From JAZKFT01 sp039925965 (lineage in GTDB: Bacteria > Bacteroidota > Bacteroidia > Chitinophagales > Chitinophagaceae), in the NCBI GenBank assembly GCA_039925965.1, contig JBDSXW010000061.1:1-64000 (forward strand): 64,000 nt of DNA, in the 5' to 3' direction. Both the position numbers and the translations under genes were made by a program. The notes beneath the pieces are model-generated. The model worked only from the letters and a program-made list of their open reading frames with translations. It did no database searches and was not told where the DNA came from. This document shows positions 53,547 to 61,151 of the stretch, one piece after another; within the stretch, counting starts at the first letter, position 1, and each line of letters starts with the position of its first letter.

Positions 53547-54110
53547 TTAATTCAATAACAGTTCTGTACTGTGCACTACATTTTCCGCCAGCCAGAGAAA
53601 CTCATGTACAAAGTTGTCGACCTGTCCCTGGAAAGAGGCATCTATCAGGTTTCCAACCTCATCAAATTTCTTATCAACCATGGGCGTTATGAGCATATGA
53701 GGTGACAGCAGTCCAAACAAACCACCCACCAACAACTGCATTTGCTGGCTGGCACGGATGCCACCCATGGCACCAGGGGATGCGGTAACAATGCCAAACG
53801 GCTTATGTGCCTGTTTTGGAAAATGATCCACCAGGTTTTTCATGGCAGGAGCGTAGCTGCCATTATATTCAGGGCTTACAAGGATAATGGCGTCCGCATC
53901 AAAAATGATTTGCGCCAATGGCTGAAATTCAATCGGCGCTTTTTCTACCGAAGACCAAACAGCCTGAACAGGCGGCAGATTCAAATCTCTCGTACTTACC
54001 AGTGCTATATCATGTTTGGTATGTTGTTGAAAATGCTGTTGCAGGTGAAGCGCTACTCTATGTGTGAGGCTCCCCACGCGAGCACTGCCAGAAATAATTG
54101 CAATATTCAT
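53547..54110 (-). CDS. NADPH-dependent FMN reductase (flavodoxin-like)
   Basis: The 187-residue protein has a flavodoxin-like fold of the FMN reductase family. The FMN phosphate loop is IISGSARVGSLTHRVA near the N-terminus, and the second flavin-contact segment is DADAIILVSPEYNGSYAPAM, followed by KNLVDHFPKQAHKPFGIV and SPGAMGGIRASQQM. It should reduce FMN or quinone/azo compounds with NADPH in the cytoplasm; the natural acceptor is unknown. The gene stands alone, between purF and the SurA-like gene, on the same strand as both but with clear gaps and a terminator upstream. Confidence 0.88.
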   Translation of the reverse strand: MNIAIISGSARVGSLTHRVALHLQQHFQQHTKHDIALVSTRDLNLPPVQAVWSSVEKAPIEFQPLAQIIFDADAIILVSPEYNGSYAPAMKNLVDHFPKQAHKPFGIVTASPGAMGGIRASQQMQLLVGGLFGLLSPHMLITPMVDKKFDEVGNLIDASFQGQVDNFVHEFLWLAENVVHSTELLLN

Positions 54111-54184
54111 AATAGTGATTTAAGACGTAAAGATAAGAAAAAAACCATTTCAATGTTTAAACATTAAATATTGCCGACTAAAAA

Positions 54185-54210
54185 GTATCCCCCGGATTAC
54201 CAGGGGATAC
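54185..54210 (-). terminator. Terminator of the SurA-like gene
   Basis: The stem GTATCCCC / GGGGATAC has a 10-base loop and is followed on the minus strand by TTTTT. It lies 15 bp after the stop at 54226. Confidence 0.75.
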
Positions 54211-54225
54211 AGTGATTTTGAGGGG

Positions 54226-55602
54226 TTATTGTTTAGAAGCCAGGGCCTGTTGTTTCCAGGTGTCCAGCTGGCTGCAATTGTAATAATCCGGGTCGATATA
54301 AATGTAGTAATTACTGATATGCGTGGCAAACCATTTTTCCAGGGTGTTTTGCTTTTTCTCTTCCAATGCCCTGGTGGCAATACGGTTATAGTCGTCTTTC
54401 AGGTTTTCGCGATGCGGCTCGGTGCGTGTGCGCAGGTATACGATACGAACGCCTTTTTTGCCACGTTCATCTGTAAACGATTGGGGCTTGCTGAATTGAC
54501 CGGCCTTCAGTGTTTTAAGCAATGGGATCATGTCTTTATCCAACTCATCGATATTGATAAAAGAACCACCACTCCTACTTTGTTGCATACCGCCGGTGAA
54601 TTTACTTTCGTCTTCGTCGCTCCACTTCGCAACTGCTTCGCCAAACTGAACCTTTCCCGCTGTCAGTAAGCCATGAATACTGTCCAGCCGGGCAATGGCT
54701 TCATTAATCTCATCGTCAGTTACTTCCGGAATCATCAAAATATGCCTTACCACTGCATCATCACCGGCACGACTTACCAGTTGGATGATATGCAGTCCGA
54801 ATTTTGATTTTACCACACTTGAAATCTGCCCTTCCTTTAGTTTGAAAGCGGTGGAAATGAAAACGGGATCCCAGAATTTATCGTTTCGGTTGATATTGTA
54901 CTGACCACCGGTTTCCTTGCTGCCCGGATCCTGCGTATAGAGTTTGGCCATTTGCTCAAACTTTTTACCGCCCACCTCTACCTGCCTTTTGATATCGTTC
55001 AGTTGCTTGGCGGTGTAGCTTTCAATATCGCGGCTGGCCTTAGGAAAAATAACAATCTTGCCCAATTCAATTTCGCTTTCATAAAAGGGAAGGCTGTCTT
55101 TAGGTATGGTGTTCCAGTAGTCTTTTACTTCGTTCGGGGTGATCTTGACATTATCAACTATTTTGGCCCGCATCGCTTCAGCTAGTTTCTTTTCTTTAAA
55201 TGGCATTTTAAAATCCTCCTTCATCTGGTAGATGGTTTTGCCTGCCACCTCTTCCAATACTTCCTTGCTGCCATATTGCTGGACAAAGCCACGAATCTGA
55301 TTGTCCAGCAACGCATCAATTTCATCGTCGCTCACCGGCAACGAATCTTTTTCAGCCTGTATCACCAATGCTTTTTTGATGAGTTCCCCTTCCATCAGGA
55401 TGCATTCAGGATTGTCCGGCATTTGACCTCCCTGGCGTTTAATATCACTGATCGCATTCAAAATATCGCTGCTTAAAATGATGCGGTCGCCTACTTTGCC
55501 AACGATCTTATCGGCCACCACGCGCTTTTGTTGGGCAAAAATCCCCGTTGTGGCTGTAACAATAATCGCCAGCAAGCCGGTTTTTAAAAAAATGCTTCTC
55601 AT
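54226..55602 (-). CDS. SurA-like periplasmic peptidyl-prolyl isomerase
   Basis: The 458-residue protein has a signal peptide (MRSIFLKTGLLAIIVTATTG...). An N-terminal SurA-type helical domain follows (VADKIVGKVGDRIILSSDIL, IKKALVIQAEKDSLPVSDDE), then two parvulin domains: one around FEQMAKLYTQDPGSKETGGQ with FKLKEGQISSVVKSKFGLHI, and a second around VRHILMIPEVTDDEINEAIA and GGSFINIDELDKDMIPL. It probably escorts outer membrane proteins across the periplasm, which fits the many barrel proteins in this window. In Bacteroidota such genes often occur in sets; here it is single. A -7 box lies 22 bp upstream and a terminator follows. Confidence 0.87.
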   Translation of the reverse strand: MRSIFLKTGLLAIIVTATTGIFAQQKRVVADKIVGKVGDRIILSSDILNAISDIKRQGGQMPDNPECILMEGELIKKALVIQAEKDSLPVSDDEIDALLDNQIRGFVQQYGSKEVLEEVAGKTIYQMKEDFKMPFKEKKLAEAMRAKIVDNVKITPNEVKDYWNTIPKDSLPFYESEIELGKIVIFPKASRDIESYTAKQLNDIKRQVEVGGKKFEQMAKLYTQDPGSKETGGQYNINRNDKFWDPVFISTAFKLKEGQISSVVKSKFGLHIIQLVSRAGDDAVVRHILMIPEVTDDEINEAIARLDSIHGLLTAGKVQFGEAVAKWSDEDESKFTGGMQQSRSGGSFINIDELDKDMIPLLKTLKAGQFSKPQSFTDERGKKGVRIVYLRTRTEPHRENLKDDYNRIATRALEEKKQNTLEKWFATHISNYYIYIDPDYYNCSQLDTWKQQALASKQ

Positions 55603-55624
55603 AATTCTTAAAAGTAAATGCGGC

Positions 55625-55632
55625 CAAAAGTA
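55625..55632 (-). promoter_or_regulatory. -7 box of the SurA-like gene
   Basis: TACTTTTG on the minus strand is identical to the tig -7 box and lies 22 bases before the start at 55602. Confidence 0.5.
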
Positions 55633-55938
55633 ATTGATTCGGCTATGCCATAGAGGACTGTGAAAGGTTTTAACAAACTGGGTAAGGATAACTCAAGTTG
55701 GCAAGGGCAAAACCATGATTTGGTCATTGGGTCAATGCGGTAAGTAAATAGCCCAAATCAGTGCGATATCCGCTCACTGTTACCTGCCTTTGAAAGTATA
55801 ACAGTTATATCGCTTCATCCATCCTGTTGTTTAAATCCTGCGTTATCAACAATTCACCTTCTTTGTTTTCACGTTTTCTCCACGCAACACTTATCGACAC
55901 CATTATACCTTTATTTTACAGCAAACAGTAAGTATGCA
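55633..55938. other. Intergenic region between divergent genes
   Basis: It contains GGTCATTGGGTCA at about 55719-55731, similar to the words at 19361, and a weak -7-like TACCTTTA at 55906-55913 for the SNF2 gene. No gene was recognised. Confidence 0.4.
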
Positions 55939-58731
55939 ATGAACGTATTCGAGCAACTGAGAAGACAAAAAAAGCAAATCAAGGTTTCAATGGGCCACGG
56001 TACAGCCCCTGTCATTTTTTTCTTTCTTTATACCGATGAAAATGGCGCTTTTATCGAAGTAAAAGATGAGAAGGGAAAAGCGATTTCGCCCAGTTATTTA
56101 CAATATACAGGCGAAGTAAGAACCGTGTTGAAAAGCATTGAACAGATTACAGGAAAATCGGACTTTACCATCGATTGGGAAAACCCCGACAACAAGATTT
56201 ACCTCCACGAGCACCCTTACCTGCTGCTACCGCTCATCCATAGCAAAAAACTGGTGAACCACAAACAGGAGCCATTGGGCATGGAAACAAGCGTGGCACA
56301 GTTGACCGCATCTGTTACCCGATCAGAAGAAAAATTTTTGCAATCAAAGATCATATTACAGCACAACGGTGAAATGATAACTGATTTCGCTTTCCTCAAC
56401 GAGACACATGCCTGGTCTTTTTCAAACAACCTTATTTATGAAGTAGACGATGTGGGCCCGGGCTTCGCCAAAATACCACTGTTCGATGCCCGCTTCCCTG
56501 AAATTGATTTATCAAAATATTTATCATTGTTGTATTCATACGTCAGTAATGTGGCATTGGTGTTTGAAGATTACATGCTGACTATTTCCGACGATAAAAT
56601 AGCCGCTGTGCCGTTGCTGGCGTTTGAGCGCATTGATGCCGACAACTCACTGTACGTTCGCGTAGGCCAAACTTTACCGGGAACGGAGGTGGATTTTTTG
56701 GATGAGTACGACATGCAATGTTTTGCCCAGGTAAATGAACTTGAAAAAATCGTTTACATCAAAAACATCGAGCAGCAAATAACGGAGGACAATATTGCCA
56801 AAGTAAAAAAGCTGGCCACCAAACACCTACCGCGGGAAGGCAAAAAGAAAACGGTGGACATTTTGCAGGAGGGCGATTTGTTTATTTTGCCAGAAGAAAT
56901 AGCTGCCGCATTTATATACACGGACCTGCCGCAATTGATGGCCAGCTTTGTTATTGTAGGTGCGGAAAAGCTACGGCAGTATAAAATCAATACCATTCCC
57001 CCTAAGCTGAACATCAACCTGAAATCAGGCATCGATTTTCTTGAAGGCGATGCATCGTTGAGCTTTGGCGATGAAAATATCAACCTTTTTGATGCCATCA
57101 GCCAATACCAAAAAAACAGGTATATCATCCTCAGCAATGGCAGCCATGCCCTGGTGAACGAAGTGTATATGCAGAAGTTGCAACGGCTGTTCCGTAAGAA
57201 AAATAACAAGGTACAAATATCGTTTTTTGACCTGCCGCTGGTGGAGGACATGATTGATGAAACCATATCGGGTAAAACCTTTGCTTTTGCGCGGGATATT
57301 TTTGACGGCTTCAATAAACTGAAGGATGAAAAGCTAAAACTGCCCAAGGTAAATGCCAAACTACGGCCTTACCAGGAACAAGGTTATAAATGGCTTAAAT
57401 ACCTGTACGAGAAAAAATTGGGCGGCTGCCTGGCCGATGATATGGGGCTGGGTAAAACGTTGCAAACAATTACGTTGCTCCAGCATGTATACCAGAAGGA
57501 AAAAACACCCTCATTGATTGTAATGCCCAAAAGCCTGATTTTTAACTGGGAGAACGAATTGAAAAAGTTTGCCCCCAACCTCAGGTACTATACATTTTAT
57601 GGCAATAACCGGGATGTGCCCGAAGCGATGGCATGCAATATCATCCTCACCACTTATGCGATGATGCGTATTGGTATAGAGCAGTTGAAAGAGCAGGAGT
57701 TTTGCTATGTGGTACTGGATGAAAGCCAGAATATTAAGAATGCCAACACGCAGGCAAGCAAGGCGGTGATGCTGCTGCAATGCAGGCACAGACTGGCTTT
57801 GAGCGGTACACCGGTGGAAAATAATTTGGGAGAATTATATTCCTTGTTCCGGTTTATCAACCCGGCCATGTTTGGCTCAGCAGAAAATTTTAATACGAAC
57901 TATTTGTTGCCTGTACAAAAGAACAACGATGCAGGGGCCACCAACGAACTGCGGCGCAAAATATTCCCATTCATTTTAAGGCGGTTAAAAAAGGATGTAT
58001 TAAAAGAGCTGCCCGACAAAATAGAGCAAACGCTGTATGTGGAAATGAGTGAAGAGCAAACGAGGTTTTATGAGCAACGGCGTAAATATTACAAAGACAA
58101 TATTGAGCAGCAGATTGCCATGAAAGGGATCCAGCAATCACAGTTTTTTGTGTTCCAGGCATTGAATGAGTTACGGCAGATTGCCTGTATCCCCGAATCC
58201 GTAACTAATGGAAAAATTGAGGGGCCCAAACTCGAACTGCTGGTGGAACAATTGATGGATGCTGTGGCCAACAGGCATAAAGTGCTGGTTTTTGCCAATT
58301 TCCTCGACGCTCTGGAATTGATAGGCGAGAAATTAAACGAGCAGCAGGTGGAGTATGTAACCATGACAGGTGCCACAAAAGACCGGCAGAAACTGGTAGA
58401 CCGGTTTCAGAATGACACCAATTGCAAGGTATTTTTGCTGACACTCAAAACGGGCGGTACCGGCCTCAACCTCACCGCTGCCGATATGGTTTTTATCTTC
58501 GATCCCTGGTGGAACAAAGCCGCTGAAAACCAGGCTATCGACAGGGCCCACCGCATTGGACAGGATAAAAAGGTGTTCAGTTATAAAATAATTACCAAAG
58601 GCACCATTGAGGAGAAAATGCTGCAGTTGCAGGAAAAGAAAAGCGAATTGTTCAATGCCATTATTTCTGCGGACGGTGCATCGCTCAAATCGTTTTCGCA
58701 GGATGATGTGGACTTTATTTTAGGTAAATAA
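55939..58731 (+). CDS. SNF2-family DNA translocase (DEAD/DEAH helicase)
   Basis: The 930-residue protein has about 470 N-terminal residues without a recognised domain, then a SNF2 ATPase core. The core opens with LRPYQEQGYKWLKYLYEKKL, followed by Walker A ADDMGLGKTLQTI, VMPKSLIFNWENEL, LTTYAMMRIGIEQL, a DESQ box (YVVLDESQNIKNANTQ) in place of DEAH, and LSGTPVENNLGELYSLFRFI. The second lobe has KVLVFANFLDALELIGEKL, LTLKTGGTGLNLTAADMVFI, DPWWNKAAENQAIDRAHRIG and GTIEEKMLQLQEKK. SNF2 proteins move along double-stranded DNA and displace bound proteins. Many bacterial relatives carry or neighbour a SWIM zinc finger protein; none is seen here. The gene 14 bp downstream encodes a protein that may be its partner. 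Confidence 0.9.
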   Translation: MNVFEQLRRQKKQIKVSMGHGTAPVIFFFLYTDENGAFIEVKDEKGKAISPSYLQYTGEVRTVLKSIEQITGKSDFTIDWENPDNKIYLHEHPYLLLPLIHSKKLVNHKQEPLGMETSVAQLTASVTRSEEKFLQSKIILQHNGEMITDFAFLNETHAWSFSNNLIYEVDDVGPGFAKIPLFDARFPEIDLSKYLSLLYSYVSNVALVFEDYMLTISDDKIAAVPLLAFERIDADNSLYVRVGQTLPGTEVDFLDEYDMQCFAQVNELEKIVYIKNIEQQITEDNIAKVKKLATKHLPREGKKKTVDILQEGDLFILPEEIAAAFIYTDLPQLMASFVIVGAEKLRQYKINTIPPKLNINLKSGIDFLEGDASLSFGDENINLFDAISQYQKNRYIILSNGSHALVNEVYMQKLQRLFRKKNNKVQISFFDLPLVEDMIDETISGKTFAFARDIFDGFNKLKDEKLKLPKVNAKLRPYQEQGYKWLKYLYEKKLGGCLADDMGLGKTLQTITLLQHVYQKEKTPSLIVMPKSLIFNWENELKKFAPNLRYYTFYGNNRDVPEAMACNIILTTYAMMRIGIEQLKEQEFCYVVLDESQNIKNANTQASKAVMLLQCRHRLALSGTPVENNLGELYSLFRFINPAMFGSAENFNTNYLLPVQKNNDAGATNELRRKIFPFILRRLKKDVLKELPDKIEQTLYVEMSEEQTRFYEQRRKYYKDNIEQQIAMKGIQQSQFFVFQALNELRQIACIPESVTNGKIEGPKLELLVEQLMDAVANRHKVLVFANFLDALELIGEKLNEQQVEYVTMTGATKDRQKLVDRFQNDTNCKVFLLTLKTGGTGLNLTAADMVFIFDPWWNKAAENQAIDRAHRIGQDKKVFSYKIITKGTIEEKMLQLQEKKSELFNAIISADGASLKSFSQDDVDFILGK

Positions 58732-58745
58732 TTTTTTGAATTGTA

Positions 58746-60569
58746 ATGCTTACAGCTAACGAAACAGCCTTTTTAGGTGACGACTTTAACAAAGATCATC
58801 TGCAGAAATACCATTTGCCAATGGCAAAGCGATTTTTCGATAGGAACCCAATCTGGTACAGCAGCACTGCTCCAATAATGAAAGCAGCTGCAGAATTGCT
58901 ACTTTCAAAGCCGCGAAGCAAGCAGGAACTTGCTGTGGTCTGTTTTGCACCGCTATTCAGCAGGGAAACCTATATAGCCTTTTTAAAAGCACAACCAGCC
59001 TGGTTTGCGATCGTCATGGAAAAGCTGGTGTGGCAGGAAACCTTGCGTCGTGATGAAGTGGAGAAAGTAATAGGTGAGACGATTTATATCCTGAATTCAA
59101 GCAACACAGAGTATGAATACCTCCCGGAGTTATATTATTTTTCGATTGAAAAATTGTATGGTTACAATTATAGTTACGGAAAAAGTGCAATACAGAAATA
59201 TAATGACGAACCGGTCTTGTTCTCCATATCTGTGTCTTTCAGGGCGGCGGTCACCAACTATTATCCCAAGCCTGCGGGGTATACTTTAAACCCATTTCCC
59301 ATTTGGGAAAAAACCGCTGATAGCTATATTTTTAATGCCGAAAAAGCGATACAACAAGAAATGGGCGGCATCCTGTCTTATCATACCCAGGGAAATATTA
59401 AATACAGCGAAAAGGGCCGGCCTGCTATTACCGGCATGAAAAAAGTTCAGAAAGCACTCGCTATAAAGGAATTTTATGCCAGCGACGATAACGACCTGCA
59501 TCCCATACGCACGATGCTGGTTTGCGGTATGCTGCGGTACATGAAATCTTATATCGGCCTGGCGCCCACATTGCCGGGGGCAATTAAAAAAATGTTTGCC
59601 GAATTCTTCACCAAGTTTGAGCATCCGTCAAGTATTGCAAGTTTTATCCTCAATCAGATAAAGGGTTTTAGCACGCTTAATAATTGGGAATATAAAAGAG
59701 ATGCTGTCAACGATATCTGGCGGTTGATGGAGCAGATGCCTGCTGAAGGGTGGATCAGTTGGGACAATATCCAAACCTGGTTTCAGACGCACTTTATTGA
59801 CCCCATACCCATACATTCCCGGCATTATGGCAAAATATATTATGAAGACAAGGAGAGACAGAGCTACAATAATAAAGTGTATGTAAACAATGGCAACAAG
59901 CAAGCCATGCTTCAGTGGCCATTTACGAAAGGCTGCATGTATCTTTTTGCCTCTTATGGCTTACTCGAAATCGCCTATACGGGAGTTGACACAAAAAGGC
60001 TGGCCAAAACCTGGAACAGCGAATATGATGGCCTGCAAGGTTTGCGACTTACAGCACTCGGCAAATATGTGTTGGGCAAAACGGATGTGTATGAGCCGCC
60101 CGAACTGGAAAGCCTTGGTAAGCTCTTATTCGACGAGGAATCCCTGATAATAAGGGCAGAAGGTAACCTTGATTTGATGACTACACTGCTCGGGAATTAT
60201 GTAGAAAAAGTCTCTTCCAACCGGTTTGCATTCAGACCGGCATTGTTTTTAAAAGACTGTAAGAACGTAAAACAGATTCAAGAAAAACTCATTTTGTTTC
60301 GCAAATCGCTTAATGTGAAGCTGCCACCTTACTGGGAGGAAGCGCTGGCAAAGATGATCAGCAATGCCACGGCTATCGCAGAGAGGCGCGAATTCCATGT
60401 GTTTAAAATAAATGAGCAGGACAAGCAGTTGCTGCGTGTAATCGCCCAGGATGATTTTCTGAAAACGGTTGTTATAAAGGCCGAGGGGTTTCTGATTCTG
60501 GTGGATAATATGGACAAGTCACCATTCAAACGAAGGTTATCGGAACTGGGATATTTTGTAGAGTTGTGA
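58746..60569 (+). CDS. Uncharacterised partner of the SNF2 helicase
   Basis: The 607-residue protein is encoded 14 bp after the SNF2 stop codon, so the two are almost surely co-transcribed. Most of it is helical and unknown to me (for example WYSSTAPIMKAAAELLLSKP and FEHPSSIASFILNQIKGFST). A middle part resembles a winged-helix segment (YGLLEIAYTGVD, LRLTALGKYVLG). The C-terminal 140 residues (LIIRAEGNLDLMTTLLGNY, NRFAFRPALFLKDCKNVKQI, LPPYWEEALAKMI) follow the pattern of the XPB/Ssl2 N-terminal (helicase C3) domain, which in XPB contacts damaged DNA. That match is an inference from pattern only. It may guide the SNF2 motor to its target. A broken copy of its 3' end lies at 60776-61090. Confidence 0.65.
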   Translation: MLTANETAFLGDDFNKDHLQKYHLPMAKRFFDRNPIWYSSTAPIMKAAAELLLSKPRSKQELAVVCFAPLFSRETYIAFLKAQPAWFAIVMEKLVWQETLRRDEVEKVIGETIYILNSSNTEYEYLPELYYFSIEKLYGYNYSYGKSAIQKYNDEPVLFSISVSFRAAVTNYYPKPAGYTLNPFPIWEKTADSYIFNAEKAIQQEMGGILSYHTQGNIKYSEKGRPAITGMKKVQKALAIKEFYASDDNDLHPIRTMLVCGMLRYMKSYIGLAPTLPGAIKKMFAEFFTKFEHPSSIASFILNQIKGFSTLNNWEYKRDAVNDIWRLMEQMPAEGWISWDNIQTWFQTHFIDPIPIHSRHYGKIYYEDKERQSYNNKVYVNNGNKQAMLQWPFTKGCMYLFASYGLLEIAYTGVDTKRLAKTWNSEYDGLQGLRLTALGKYVLGKTDVYEPPELESLGKLLFDEESLIIRAEGNLDLMTTLLGNYVEKVSSNRFAFRPALFLKDCKNVKQIQEKLILFRKSLNVKLPPYWEEALAKMISNATAIAERREFHVFKINEQDKQLLRVIAQDDFLKTVVIKAEGFLILVDNMDKSPFKRRLSELGYFVEL

Positions 60570-60775
60570 GTTTTGGTTCAGCTGAATTTTTTCAAAATGA
60601 ACCTCATCATGTAGCGCTGTTGCCGTTAGGTTGCCGACCATCCGGCATCGGGTAATATCCCATAAATGCGGCTATTTAATTAGCTTGCAGTCTTTAATAG
60701 GCATCGGGATTTTGCATGACCGTATAGGCAAAAGTTTTAAATGCTTACCTGCAACGATATCAGCGTTAAATTACT

Positions 60776-61090
60776 GGCAACCGCTTTGGGTTCCGGCCAG
60801 CTTTGTTTTTGAAAGACTGCAAGAATGTAAAGCAGGTAGAAAATAAAATATCGCTGTTCCGCAAGTCGCTGAATACAAAGCTGCCGGCTTATTGGGAAAA
60901 TCAGTTAAAAGAAATGGTAGCCAAAGCAAAAGCCGTCGAACAGCAAACCGATTTATTGGTATTTAAGTTGAATGGACAGGATAAAAACCTGTTGCGCACG
61001 ATTGCTCAAGTTAGCCATTTAATATCAATGGTTATCAAAGCAGCGCACTTTTATGTTTTGGCGGAAAACAGGAAAAAAATACACCAATAA
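60776..61090 (+). pseudogene. Broken tandem copy of the 3' end of the SNF2 partner gene
   Basis: The frame reads NRFGFRPALFLKDCKNVKQV, then FRKSLNTKLPAYWENQLKEM, LLVFKLNGQDKNLLRTIAQ and MVIKAAHFYVLAENRKKIHQ. This is clearly homologous to the last 130 or so residues of the protein at 58746-60569, with many substitutions. There is no matching 5' part: the frame is closed upstream by a TAA shortly before 60776, and the nearest in-frame start is a TTG at 60803. It is best read as the remains of a second, diverged copy whose front has been deleted. The segment 60570-60775 shows no clear coding remnant. Confidence 0.75.
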
Positions 61091-61094
61091 AAAA

Positions 61095-61130
61095 AGCCCC
61101 GTGCCATTAATTTCTTAACTGCACGGGGCT
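61095..61130 (-). terminator. Terminator of infB
   Basis: The 10-bp stem AGCCCCGTGC / GCACGGGGCT is followed on the minus strand by a T7 run. It lies 21 bp after the infB stop and overlaps the converging pseudogene by none. Confidence 0.9.
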
Positions 61131-61151
61131 GGTATTTTTGATAAAGATCTC

